This document shows positions 33,573-44,233 of a stretch of DNA of 64,000 nt, piece after piece; the stretch's first letter is position 1, and each line of letters begins with the position of its first letter. A program made the translations under genes and the position numbers. Location of the stretch: assembly GCA_930367215.1 (NCBI GenBank), contig OV884058.1:217228208-217292207 (forward strand). The letters run 5' to 3'. The notes under the pieces are model-generated. The model saw only the letters and a program-made list of their open reading frames with translations, ran no database searches and was not told the DNA's origin. Source of the DNA: Pollenia angustigena. Lineage: Eukaryota; Arthropoda; Insecta; Diptera; Polleniidae.

Positions 33573-35222
33573 GTCCACCGTGGAATTCTGCTCATCTATC
33601 AAGATTAAAAAATTTTAAAAACAAATGCTATAAAAAATATAAGCAATATCGAACAGCTTATGATTATAGCAAATACTGTGTATCTCGAGCAGAATATAAT
33701 CTTCTCAACAGGAGACTATATATAAATTACCTTGAGAAAATGAAACGGAACTTTAAACGTGACCCAAAATAATTTTATAATTTTGTAAATTCGAAAAGAA
33801 AATCTACTGGCTATCCAAGAGTTATGAAGTATTTAATTAATGAGTCTAATATCAATTTGATTAAAAGCAATATGTTTGCCGATTTTTTTGCAACAACATA
33901 TTCTAAGCAACAGTACGATACATCAACTGAATACCCGTTTTGTCTGATGGAACATCAGGCAATATCATTTTGATCTATTGATTTGTGTAGTGGACCTGAT
34001 GGCATCCCTGCTTGCGTTTTAAAAAATTGTGCTCATGCTTTGGCTACTCCTTTGGCTATTATGTTTAATGTGTCATTAAAATACGGATATTTCCCCAAAC
34101 TTTGGAGGAAATCCTTTATCATACCGATATTTAAATCAGGAAACAAGTCGGACATAACGAATTATAGAGGCATCGCAAAACTGAGTGCAATTCCCAAACT
34201 TTTTGAAAAATGCTTAACAGACTCTCTCTGCCACAGTGTATCCTCAATCATATCACCATACCAGCATGGTTTCAGGAAAGGTTGTTCTGCAGTAACAAAT
34301 ATTTTACAACTAACAACTCTAACAAATCGAGCTTTTAAGGATGGCCAACTTATGGACGTTATTTATACTGACTTCAGCAAAGCTTTTGATAAAATCAACC
34401 ATAGCCTACTTCTCACTAAGCTGAATTTATTAGGGTTTACCAGCAGCGCTTTATGCTGGTTACGGTCGTACCTAACCTGCAGGACACAGTAAGTTCTTTT
34501 TGATAATACCACATCCAAAGCAATTTCCGTTAGCTCCGGTGTGCCCCAAGAAAGTCACCTAGGCCCTTTGCTGGTTTCGATTTTCATAAACGATTTGCCG
34601 CTTGTAATGAAGCATTGTAATGTTTTAATGTACGCCGATGATGTTAAGATGTTTCTCAGCTACAAATTATCTTCAGATGGGGCGTATTTGCAGCAGGATT
34701 TAAATAGTTTTTACGCATGGTGTAATATAACCAAATGGAGTAAATATAACCAAATGGAGCTAAACTTAAAAAAATGCAAGCACATGCGATTTTCTAGAAA
34801 TTGCACATCAATGCTACACTATTTCCTGGACGGGTATCAACTAGAGTTAGTTGGAGAATTTCTGGATCTTGGTATTCTACTTGATTCTAAGCTAGATTTC
34901 TGCAAACACATTACAATGACGATTAATAAAGCTCGTGGTGTGCTTGCTTATATAAAACGATGGTCTAAAGAGTTTACAGATCATAATGTAACGAAACAAC
35001 TATACACATCCCTTGTAAGGCCAATTTTGGAGTATGGGTCTATTGTCTGGGATCCTGAAGTTAACATGCACATCTACCGAATTGAATCTGTTCAAAAGCA
35101 GTTTCTCTTATGCTGCCTGATTAGCTCATTTCGTCGTTATGCTGGGAATCTTCCTTCGTATACTGCGAGGCTATCAATAATTAAACTACATACCTACTTT
35201 AAAAAGTCGAAGGACACCTAAT
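33573..35222 (+). pseudogene. Non-LTR (jockey/CR1-like) LINE, reverse transcriptase region, 5'- and 3'-truncated
   Basis: The frame starts PWNSAHLSRLKNFKNKCYKK (the linker after the endonuclease). It continues through CSGPDGIPACVLKNCA, YRGIAKLSAIPKLFEKCL (RT block 2), YQHGFRKGCSAVTN, DVIYTDFSKAFDKINHSLLL (block A with the first catalytic Asp), SSGVPQESHLGPLL (block B, normally PQGSxLGPLL), VLMYADDVKMF (YADD), NLKKCKHMRF, and SLVRPILEYGSIVWDP. In-frame stops near 33,768 and 34,491 and the loss of the endonuclease and both ends make it inactive. It is the better-preserved relative of the copy at 23.4 kb. Confidence 0.86.
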
Positions 35223-35402
35223 ACCTCTGCACCTTCCTGTTGTTCAAACAAATTATGCTGATGCTGATCCTTTGAGGAGAATATTTGTTTCGTCTCATAT
35301 ACAAAACGTATGTGCTTAGAAAATATTTTTTTGTACAAAATATTTCCTTCTAGCAGTACATTATTAAAATACAGTACAAAAACAGAAACTAAGGAGTTAG
35401 CA

Positions 35403-35877
35403 AACAAACTTTTGTGAAGAATGTTTGCCAGGATGAGTCAGATGATGACCTGACAACAGAAGAAACTCTCGACAGTAACACAAACAATCTCTTAACAGAA
35501 TTTGCCGAAACAATTAGAAGTGTTAAAAATTTTAAAAAATTTGAACAGGACTCTATTTTATATGTTTAGATTATTTTATAAGGATATCTTATCAATTGTT
35601 TAATAAATTAATAATATGAATTAATTAAAAATATGTATCTATTACATATTTATGAATTATTTTTTATTTAGTTCAAGAATGGTTTTGTTCGTTATGTTAT
35701 TGTTTTTTTTTTACAAAAAAACGCCAAATAATGGCTTAGTTTATAACAAAAATGATATTATCGGTTAACCGATTAATAACTAAGTTAACCGATTATTAAC
35801 CGATTAAATCAAAATCTTGGCTAATTAATCGAGCGATTAACCGATTAAAGCAAAACCCCGATTAAATGAATACCCTA
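35403..35877 (+). mobile_element. hAT-like right-end fragment with a short acidic ORF end
   Basis: An open stretch (about 35,410-35,568) reads KNVCQDESDDDLTTEETLDS and on to KKFEQDSILYV and a stop. It is followed by AT-rich sequence with repeated AACCGATTAA words and the end GAATACCCTA. TAGGGTATTC resembles the TAGGG tips of the hAT at 61,027. The left end is not seen. Confidence 0.4.
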
Positions 35878-35910
35878 ATCAATACCAATATTTATAAGGA
35901 AGTTATGACA

Positions 35911-36640
35911 TCTATATAATAAAAGAGTTGCGTGAGTGACTGACTCATTCATCATCGCCCAGCCCAAACCGCTGACCCTAGAAACTTGAAGTTTGGACTA
36001 GCGATCACTCCCCAAATCGATCCACTAAGACGGGATTTTTCGAAATTCGAATTAGGGGGTAAAAACGGGAAAATTCGGTAACCTTATATCTCCAAAACTA
36101 AAAGAGATGCAAAACAAATGTGGTACTTATCGTTGTTCTTTAGAAAAATAAGCGGACAGGTGTCTGGTACTTTTTTGAAATTCGGCCCTATCTGAATTTT
36201 AGTACTTTTTTGCCACCCCATCTATCTTTTGAACCAATAAACATAGAAACAAAGTTAATACCACATTCGAAACTTATCAAACAAATACGTATACGAATTT
36301 GGTACTTTTTCGAAATTCGAACATTTAAGGGGTGAAAATCGTAACTATTTTTGGTATTTTTTCTACAAAACATTTTCCTCCATTCATTGACATATTCGTA
36401 CTAAATTGTGGGCTGCCACAACAGTTCTGAAATTTTTGATACTTTAATGGGGGAAAAATATAGTATCCAAAAAAGGAAATACGGGAAATTTGATATTTAT
36501 CTTTCGCTTTTTGGTTCTACTAAAGTAGCGGGTTAAATGCTAGAATTTAAACAAGTTTAAACCTAGCAAAATAAACTTTGGCATAAAAATATGTCCACGA
36601 AGAACAAGGAGACGCTAGCGAAGTAGCGGGTATATGCTAG
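35911..36640 (+). mobile_element. Helitron, 730-bp non-autonomous copy
   Basis: It starts TCTATATAATAAAAGAG after A and ends GGGTATATGCTAG before T, the A|TC...CTAG|T rule of Helitrons, with no target duplication. A subterminal stem GACGCTAGCGAAGTAGCG lies just before CTAG. The first about 550 bp match the Helitron at 44,987 (CCAAATCGATCCACTAAGAC). Confidence 0.8.
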
Positions 36641-37348
36641 TTTTATAATAATAATCTCCACAATTGCGATATTAAGTTTTCGCAAAAGGTTTACATGAAC
36701 AGGCAACCAGCCAGCTAGACGGACGGACATCATGATACATCATTAGATCAATTCAAAACCAATTTCACGATCAACGTACTAAAAGGTCGATCTTTATTTT
36801 TATGTGTTACATAGATTAGCTCAAACGCATAATACCCAGTATATTTATTGTGGTATGGGTATAACAACGATAAAGTTTTAAGTTGATACTCTCGAATAGT
36901 TGTTTGTCTTACCAAGTGACACTTAATGTCATTTACATCTTTTTTCATTTAGCCATTTTATACATTTACATTTTTTTATATACAAATTTATGTATTAGAA
37001 AAAAATGCAGACGTTAAATACATAAGGATTGTTTTGTCTATGTTGTCAATACATATCGCACACATAATCATAAACAGCCACAGCTCAAAATTTTTCGTTT
37101 TATTGATTTTCATAAGCCACACGGAAATAATTATTTACATAAAATGGCTTGAATCAAGAAGATTTTGCTTGATTCTCGGCCAAGCCAAAAATGTTTAAGC
37201 AAATTTTTCTTTACTAAAAAATTGTTACTAAACACGAACGAAATAAGTTAAAATCCAGAAATGATTTTTAAATTTTGCATTTTCTTGTTTTAGAAACGAA
37301 AATAAACTCCTTTCCGTGCAGTTCAAAAATTATATCTATAGCGACCAG

Positions 37349-38001
37349 TAGTGCGATTCACTAACTTTTATAACGATAATCGAATCGTTAAAATAAGTAT
37401 AACGAAAATTTATCGAATATGCTATACTGTAAAATTTTTAACGATATTCGCTGTCGTTTAAAGTCAGCTGTTACTTTAAGCAATTTTTTTGTCGTTATCT
37501 TAGCGACAATAATTTAGTTTGTGTTTATTTTATCGATAAAATGTTTTTTATGTTTAAAATCGCTTACATACATACAAAGATATATTCATATGTATATGTA
37601 TGAACAAAAACAAAATAATAAATTTAAAATTTGCAAAAAGAAAGCAAATTAAGAACAAAAATAAAATTCTAAATGTAAAATTCACAAAAAAAAAAAATAT
37701 AAAACCACAAATTAACCCTTCGTCTTACTTATGAGTCTGGCCAGACCTTTTTCAGTGCATTTTAAATGAAAAAATATGTGTAACAAGGGGGGTTAAGAAC
37801 AATTTCATATGTTTTTATTTTATTCTCTTTTGTGCTTTTCGTTTTTTTTAACATTTTGTAGACAGAGATGTTACAAAAAAAAAACAGCTGTGTACTATCG
37901 TTAAAAAAAATTACAGAATCACACTATCGTTACTGCAAGCGAATATAAATGTCGACAAATATTACGATTGTCGGATCGTTAAAAGTTAGTGAATCGCACC
38001 A
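37349..38001. mobile_element. 653-bp TIR element inserted three bases inside a hAT tip
   Basis: The ends are TAGTGCGATTCACTAACTTT and, inverted, TGGTGCGATTCACTAACTTT. The duplication CAG (37346-37348, 38002-38004) is also the hAT's first three bases. The subterminal word AACGATAATCG / GACAATCG occurs at both ends. No coding. Confidence 0.72.
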
Positions 38002-38173
38002 CAGGGCTACCAGATATGACGATTTATCGTCATTTTGACGATTTTTTGTTCCGAAATTAGCAAAGTTCCGATTTGCTGATTTTTTTCTAAAAAGTGACGA
38101 TTTTTTTCAGTCTCCAAAGTCTGAATAAAACATTACATTTACTGACACGTTTGTTTTATCTTAGAATGCTTAA

Positions 38174-38766
38174 CAGCCGTACCTTAACAAGAGCGGAAGA
38201 CGGAGTTTTTCTTTCGCTTAGCTTTAACGCTTATGTACCTTTACAAAAGCGGATAGCGGAACATTTTCTTTCGCTTAGCTTTTAAGCTGATATGCCATAC
38301 CTAAACAAGAGCGTCAACGTTGTGTTACGAACAGTAAATTTCTTTTTTAATAAAACCACATAATAGAAATAAAAATAAAGAAAAACCCATCATCAACAAT
38401 AGCGGCCAACTTCACCATTAAATGCGCTGTCAAAATTAAATTTTCCAATTGCAAAGCGTTGACGCCGCGCTATTTAGGGATGCTTCATACAAATTTTATG
38501 GGCATGCAAATTTTTGACAGCTAGAAAACGCTTTCCACTCTTGAGCGTCAACGTTTTGTCACGCACAGTAGTGATGACTTTCTTGTTTAATAAAACCCAC
38601 AAATTATAAATAAAAAAGATAGCTAAATTGCCATTATTAATTAACAAAAGCGGCCAATTTCACTATTAAATGAGCTGTCAAAATCGGGGTTTCGAATATA
38701 AATTTTATGGCCATGACACATTTTTAAATCTAGAAAACGCGTGACGCTTTTGTTTAGGTACGGCTA
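38174..38766. mobile_element. 593-bp TAA-target MITE
   Basis: The ends are CAGCCGTACCTTAACAAGAG and, inverted, TAGCCGTACCTAAACAAAAG. TAA flanks at 38171-38173 and 38767-38769. It is nested in the hAT. Internal AGCGGA and AACGTTTTGTCACG-type words repeat. Confidence 0.7.
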
Positions 38767-38926
38767 TAATATGCAAGTCTTAAGAAGAGTACAAAACCTA
38801 CACTTTGTTTATCTTTCGTCAAACCATCATCGATGGAACCTTTTGCGACTCTCTGTATAAATCATATTTTCAACAATTATACGGCGAGCATTTTACGGGC
38901 CCTATGCTCCTTATAGGATCGTCGGG

Positions 38927-38930
<4 letters not shown>

Positions 38931-38990
<60 letters not shown>
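38931..38990. repeat. (TA)n microsatellite, about 30 units
   Basis: An uninterrupted TA dinucleotide run in the hAT interior. It can form cruciforms and is assembly-sensitive. Confidence 0.9.
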
Positions 38991-39459
38991 ACGAGTTGTA
39001 AGATAATATATACATGAGCCTCATGCGATAAATGGCATGAAAAGCTCGTTAGATAATCTATTTGCTATGGAAGAATCTCACTCGTGTTACAGTTTTGCCC
39101 GTGTGAGGAATCTTCTACGATTACAAAATGCGGTCATCGACGAGCAAAGACGCTTTTCATGATACTCCCAGTAGCTCTTACACGATTGAAATTGCTAGCT
39201 GGGTATGAAGTAATTATGTTTTTGTTTGAATGTTTTTTTTTTATGAAAATCGAACAAAAATTGTTCGAAAAAAAACTACATTTTAAGTTGTCCGATTTTT
39301 TGACGATTTTTCGAAACGTGAAAGAAAATTTTTTTATTTTTTCTCAGGAAATTGACGATTTCCTCACAAATTTATCTGGCAGCCCTGATAGCGACCATGA
39401 AAATTTCGTTTGTGTCACTGTCTTCTTTAAGTTTTCTTCTTTAATATTTAGGAAACTAA

Positions 39460-39933
39460 TGCTATGTTCACATATGGGTTTTTAAACGCGTTTAAGCAAA
39501 ATGTTGATTAAGTTAATCAAAGCCGTCCACACTACATTTGAGATGATTAAGAAAAAAAAACACAACAAACAAATTTATATTTATTTAAAGTATTAAAAAT
39601 GGATACAAATGCTTTTATATAGTTATCAGAAAATTATTTTAATCATTTTAATGATGAAATTGTGAAAATTTATGAATTATTTAAGGAAAAAAATAAAAAC
39701 ATTAAGCAGAAATCTTGGCTGGTTGTACACGACATGTTGGCGATTCTACATTATTAGGTATGTTCAGTGGATTCTATGTGGTTTATGAAGTGATTTAGTT
39801 GTAATCATGTCAATTTGAAGTGATTAACAAATCACTTCAATGCATGGGTAATCAGCTCGATTTTGAAGTGATTAGAGCTTAATCACGTTCGAGCTGCTTA
39901 AACGCGTTTAAGAACCCAAGTGTGAACACAGTA
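39460..39933. mobile_element. 474-bp TAA-target MITE of the AAACGCGTTTAA family
   Basis: The ends are TGCTATGTTCACATATGGG and, inverted, TACTGTGTTCACACTTGGG. Both are followed by TTTTTAAACGCGTTTAA or CTTAAACGCGTTTAA. TAA flanks at 39457-39459 and 39934-39936. Same family as 47,835 (inverted) and 11,708. Confidence 0.8.
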
Positions 39934-40149
39934 TAAATTTGATTAAAAATTGCAACCATGTTTTTGAAGACAGTTTTCCGTCTCTCCTAAACATTTTTAA
40001 ATTTTGGGTTGTGACTGTTTATGATTTAGTGTGCGATATAAAGGGTGTTTTTTGTAAGACGTATAGAACTTCCGATACGGATAACTGTAAAATTAGCTGT
40101 CATACTAATAAAGTGTGTTTGAGTTTTTTCCTTATATTTTCGCAAATCA

Positions 40150-40398
40150 ACATGCAAAGACTTACATAAGAACAACGTTTAAACATCGTGCAAAATTTAT
40201 TTCCAGAATTCGTGGTCTATTCGCCAAACTTATGGGAGCATTTCGTCAAGTTAACGGTGCGCATAATCATAATCAATCTTTGCAGCTAATACGCAATACT
40301 TTGGACGGATTCATGACAACATTTGCTCTTTTGAATAATATTCATCCAAGTCGAGACCGTACCATGCGAGCAGAAGAATCCATCGCCGCACACAGGGA
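40150..40398 (+). pseudogene. Mariner transposase, N-terminal part
   Basis: The region starts MQRLT, with a stop soon after. After a frameshift it gives FRQVNGAHNHNQSLQLIRNT, then LDGFMTTFALLNNIHPSRDR and MRAEESIAA. These match the mariner N-terminal DNA-binding part (REFYGAHNRPSxQLIRNTVxKF..TxxxxDNxxPxRxR..RTEENIAA). The frame stops being mariner at about 40,395 where the insertion begins, and resumes at 43,084 with AVGVNVTVDSNLS. Confidence 0.7.
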
Positions 40399-40604
40399 CA
40401 GATTGATAATTTAGTGTGATAAAGTTATTTACTTAATATGGATTCAATAAATTTCAATAAAACTAGGTACCTCAAGCTTTTTATCGTCGCTGATTGCGAA
40501 TCTGATGTTAGTTTTAAAAATTAAAAATTGCGATTCCAATATGGCGAACAGTTTTTAAAAAATCGATCTAATTCGCTTAGAACTTACTACACGGGATCAC
40601 GGGA

Positions 40605-40985
40605 GAATCATGCTTATGTATCCATATAAATATGGATCTATCTATGTTTTAAATTTCATCAAAATCGGTTTGATAGTTTGTGAGAAGCAGAAATTGCCCC
40701 CTAACTCCCCTTATGGTCCTATTTTAGAAAAACTGCATAGCTCATGTAGCCATATAAATATGGATCTATCTGTGTTTTAAATTTAATTAAAATCGTTTTG
40801 ATATTTGCTGAGATTCAGAAATTGCCCCTATCTCCCCTCGTGGTCCTACGATTCTGCTCATTTTCAATAGGCATGGTCCTTGTGCCATTAAGAACCTATA
40901 AGCAAAATTTTATCATATTTTAAGGTGTAACACACATCAGCACAAATGCATAATACCCTCTCCACATTGTGGTGTGGTTATAAAT
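40605..40985 (+). mobile_element. DINE-like family 2 fragment with two internal units
   Basis: Two units contain TATGGATCTATCTATGTTTT / ATCTATCTGTGTTTT and AAATTGCCCC. The tail is ACACACATCAGCACAAATGC-ATAATACCCTCTCC, as at 1,805-1,845. The head is missing. Confidence 0.55.
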
Positions 40986-41164
40986 AGGCTATATTTCTTA
41001 AAAGAGGAAAGGGGGGGGGGGCCTCCACTTGACTTTTTTACACCTACTAGTAGTTGTTTTTTTTTTTATTTTACAACGAAAAGTTGTCGTTAAAAAAACT
41101 TTAAACTTTAAATTTACAAAAAATTGTCGAGAGTAGCAACAATAAACGCTATAGATACTACTAA

Positions 41165-42898
41165 AGGCCAGTTTACACGATAATACAATGTATTACGAAT
41201 TTGTAGAACCAAAATATTATGAAATTCTCTCCGTGTTTAAAAGAAAAAAATAAAAATCTTTTGTAAGTATAATTCATGTTTACACGGATGGTATAAGTAA
41301 AATCAAAAATAATAACAACAAGTTAGAGTGCTATATTCGGCTGTGCCGAATCTTTGATACCCTAAACCGACAGTTCGAATGTTTAAGGAGTAATATCTGT
41401 ATGATGTAATTATAATCTTAAACTGTGACGATTTGTTATTAATTATGGTTTAAGGCAACCAAACTGTTTTCCGGTAGAAGGGTTTATATGGGGCCTAGAG
41501 TAAATTATGGACCGATCATCACGAAATTTCACAGCGTCATTTATAGTCCTATAAAACTGTGACGGGCCAAAATTTGTTATGATTGCATTATTTTTTACGG
41601 TTTTAGGCGTACTAAACTGTTTTCCGGTAGTAGGGTTTATATGGAGCCCAAGGTAAATTATGGACCGATCGTCACGAAATTTCACAGTGTTATTTCTTGT
41701 CCTAAAGAACTGTGACGTACCAAATTTTGTTACGCTAGCTTTATTTTTTACGGTTTTAGGCGTACTAAACTCTTTTCCGGGAGTAGGGTTTATATGGGGC
41801 CCAGGGTAAGTTATGGACCGATCTTTACGAAATTACACAGTTTTATTTCTTGTCCTATAAAACTCTGATGTACCAAATTTTGTTATGATAGCATTATTTT
41901 TTACGTTTTTAGGCGTACTAAGTTGTTTTCCGGAAGTAGGTTTTATATGGGGCCTATGGTAAATTATGGACCGATCTTCACGAAACTTAACAGTTTAATT
42001 TCTAGTCCTATGTAACTGTGACCTGCCAAAATTTGTAATGATAGCATTGTTAGTTAGGGTTTTAGGCTTAATATACTGTTTTCCGGGAGTAGGGCTTATA
42101 TGGGGCCTAGGGTAAATTATTGACGGATCTTCACGAAATTTCACAGCGTGATTTCCAGTTGAATAAAACGAATTGTTGCGAAATCTTATATCATTCTGTG
42201 CATTTTTCCACCATTTATGTTAGTTTTTGTAACAAAATTATCAATTTTTTTTAGGTGGTGGTTCCACATTTTGATTCATAGCTCAGATCCTATTGAACCG
42301 ATTTTGCTGAATTTCAATCCCAAACTGCTTAGGATAACTACAAGCAATTTGACACCAAGTTTGTTGATTTCTTTTGAGTTTTTCGAAAGTGAGCGTGTTT
42401 TCAACAGACGGACAGACGGACAGACGGACAGACAGAGGGACATGGCTAAATCGACTTAAAATTACTCAAGGACCCAGAATATATATACTTTATAGGGTCT
42501 GAGATGAATAGTAAAAAAGTTTCACACGGAATGACAAACTGAATATACCCTCTTCACAACTAATTGTGGTGGAGGGTATAAAAAAGCAGATGGTTGGCAG
42601 TTTTACAATTTTTACAAAAACAACATGAACATTTCCTGAGTTGATTTTAGTTGTTTTTGTAATTTTATAAAAATGCTACCACCTTCAATATACTCCGTTA
42701 AAATGCTCCTCTGGTGTGATGAAAATACATAAGTTTCTAAAATGGTTTAGAAAAAAAGCATTTACCGACCGCTTGTCAGATTTTGTGTTCGTATTCTCTG
42801 TTACTCAATACATTTTGCTTTTACATGATAAGATTTTTCTCATTCTACATCATTTTTTGCAATGCCGTAATACATTGTATTACCGTGTAAAGTGGCCT
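41165..42898. mobile_element. TAA-target TIR element carrying a DINE
   Basis: The ends are AGGCCAGTTTACACGATAAT and, inverted, AGGCCACTTTACACGGTAAT, both followed by ACAATGTATTACG-type sequence (TIR about 35 bp). TAA flanks at 41162-41164 and 42899-42901. Same terminus type as 10,145. After removing the DINE about 470 bp remain. Confidence 0.75.
41319..42585 (+). mobile_element. DINE/INE-1-like Helentron with ~152-bp central tandem repeats
   Basis: The head is ACAAGTTAGAGTGCTATATT with CGGCTGTGCCG and GATACCCTAAACCGACAG. There are about five central units (41,440-42,180), each with ACTGTTTTCCGG, AGGGTTTATATGGGGCC, AAATTATGGACCGATC and ACTGTGACG. Then comes a GACGGACAGACGGACAGACG patch with ATGGCTAAATCGACTT, ATATATATACTTTATAGGGT and the end GTGGTGGAGGGTATAAAAA. 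The patch and 3' block closely resemble Drosophila INE-1, and the central repeats match the DINE-TR layout. It has no coding capacity. Confidence 0.78.
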
Positions 42899-43083
42899 TA
42901 ACAGGTATAATTGCATATAATAGGTAATATTACTTTTCACGCACGTACAGACTTATGTGTTGCGTAGAAAATAAATATTTATAGGTTGATTGCGTACTGG
43001 TATATAGAACATATTAAGTGCAATAGTGGTTACATTTAACAAAATAAAAATTCGATTTTTGTCGTCGTAATTCGGCTATTTGT

Positions 43084-43905
43084 CCCTGTGTGCACTGCTG
43101 TAGGTGTGAATGTGACAGTGGACTCGAATCTATCGAGACGAAATTTTTCTCAGCAATTCAGTCTCTTCCTGTCGACTACTTGAACAATTTTTGAAAGAAA
43201 TTTGCGGTTTATCCATATAAAATCCTACTAATGCAAGAATCAAAGCCAATGTAACATCAATTGCTTGGTGTGTTTGGTGAATGGGTTTAGAATCAATTGC
43301 AAGTTAAAACAGATTTTTATCGTCAAATCATCTTTTGCGATGAGGCTCATTTCTGGCTTAAGAGGTAAGTAAACAAGCAAAATTGTATTTTTTTTGAGAG
43401 AGCACAATTTTTATGAGACTCCATTACATCCGAAAAAAAACACTGTTTGGTTCGGTTAATATGCCGAGGGTGTCATCGGCCCATTTGTATTTAAATCGGA
43501 AACCGGTGCCAACATTACTGGAATAGCGAACGCTACAGGCAAATGATAGGCAGTGATTTTTCTTCCTCATGTCATCGGCAATTATTTGGAGAGATAATGA
43601 TTCCCATCAGACAGCGCCATACAGCGCGTGAAACCATCAATTCGTTGAACCAATCGTTTGGTGGACCTGTCAATTGTCCACCTCGTTCGTGTAATTTGAC
43701 ACCATTTGCCTACTGTTTAGGGGGGAAAGTAAAATCTCTGGTCTATGCTGATAAATTACAACGACTGTTCATTAAAAAGCCAACTTTCGACGCACTTATG
43801 ACGAAAACAGACCGGTATACCGACAGAATGGCGTTCATAAGGCATAGTCGCAAAGTTCATATGCCAGAAATTTTTTTATTCCATCCAATGCCATGAAATT
43901 TGTGG
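43084..43905 (+). pseudogene. Mariner transposase, catalytic part, degraded
   Basis: VNVTVDSNLS is followed, through frameshifts, by a FYRQIIFCDEAHFWL block (first Asp kept), NKQNC, a damaged tryptophan-rich segment, QRHTARETINSLNQSFGGPV, NCPPRSCNLTPFAYC and KVKSLVYADKLQ, ending RHSRKVHMPEIFLF. The third Asp (normally xDYFLWG) is Ala here, and the D of SCDLTP is Asn. The QQDGA block is frameshifted. It is dead, same subfamily as 25,380. Confidence 0.75.
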
Positions 43906-43962
43906 GCTTATTGTTGCGTATTGATCTGGCATCATCATGCCCTACTTGTCATTTTATTGTTA

Positions 43963-44233
43963 GGTTAGGTTAGGTTAAATGGGTAGCCGTCACGAAGACG
44001 ACTCACTTGGGTCCTTATAGCGGTCCCTTTGTGATACCCCTAGCCAGTGACAAGGGTCAGCTAGTATCCACCAGACTATTCCCCAAAGGTCACCGCAGTC
44101 TCGAACCACCCCGATTCCCTGCAGAACAGGGAGATCGATTTCAGTCCCGCATTGGACAAATCGTCCAGACATGGCAATTCCGGTCTTCCAAAATGCCTCA
44201 CCCTAACGCCCGCCAGACCGGGGCATTGGCCCC
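43963..44233 (-). mobile_element. 271-bp retroposon with (AACCT)n tail and 12-bp target duplication
   Basis: ATTTTATTGTTA is repeated at 43951-43962 and 44234-44245. In minus orientation the element is GC-rich (CCCCGGTCTGGCGGGCG ... GGCTACCCATTT) and ends in AACCTAACCTAACC. A long duplication plus a 3' simple-repeat tail indicates target-primed reverse transcription, probably by a LINE in trans. The body does not look like a tRNA. The source LINE is unknown. Confidence 0.72.

Larger units (their letters stand above)
33443..36866 (+). mobile_element. DINE-like element family 2, split by later insertions
   Basis: The head (33,443-33,570) has ACAAGTCGTTCAAGCCTGACC and ATACCCTACACCACAGTAG. The tail (36,650-36,866) has GGTTTACATGAACAGGCAAC, GACGGACGGACATCATG and TTGTGGTATGGGTATAAC, matching 1,700-1,862. 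Between them lie a LINE, a hAT end and a Helitron. I infer one old element interrupted by others; separate head and tail fragments are possible. Confidence 0.5.
37346..39387. mobile_element. hAT element with perfect 8-bp duplication, multiply interrupted
   Basis: The duplication ATAGCGAC lies at 37338-37345 and 39388-39395. The left tip is CAG (37346-37348), then an insertion (37349-38001), then CAGGGCTACCAGATATGACG. The right tip, inverted, is CAGGGCTGCCAGATAAAT. Without its two insertions the element is about 790 bp. No transposase motif was recognised. Confidence 0.78.
40396..43083. mobile_element. ~2.69-kb TIR insertion inside the mariner
   Basis: The left end is CACACAGGGACAGATTGATA and the right end, inverted, is CACACAGGGACAAATAGCCG. 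The mariner frame breaks exactly at both ends. The flanks (CGCCGC / CACTGC) may be a decayed duplication. It carries a DINE-like piece (40,605-40,985) and the TAA element at 41,165. Confidence 0.6.

Noticed and set aside
39084..39485. 133-codon open frame on the plus strand
   Set aside because: It crosses the hAT right end and its target duplication into a MITE, so it cannot be an ancestral gene.
43963..43980. GGTTAGGTTAGGTTAA as telomeric repeat
   Set aside because: Only about three units, at the tail of a retroposon with a 12-bp target duplication; not a chromosome end.
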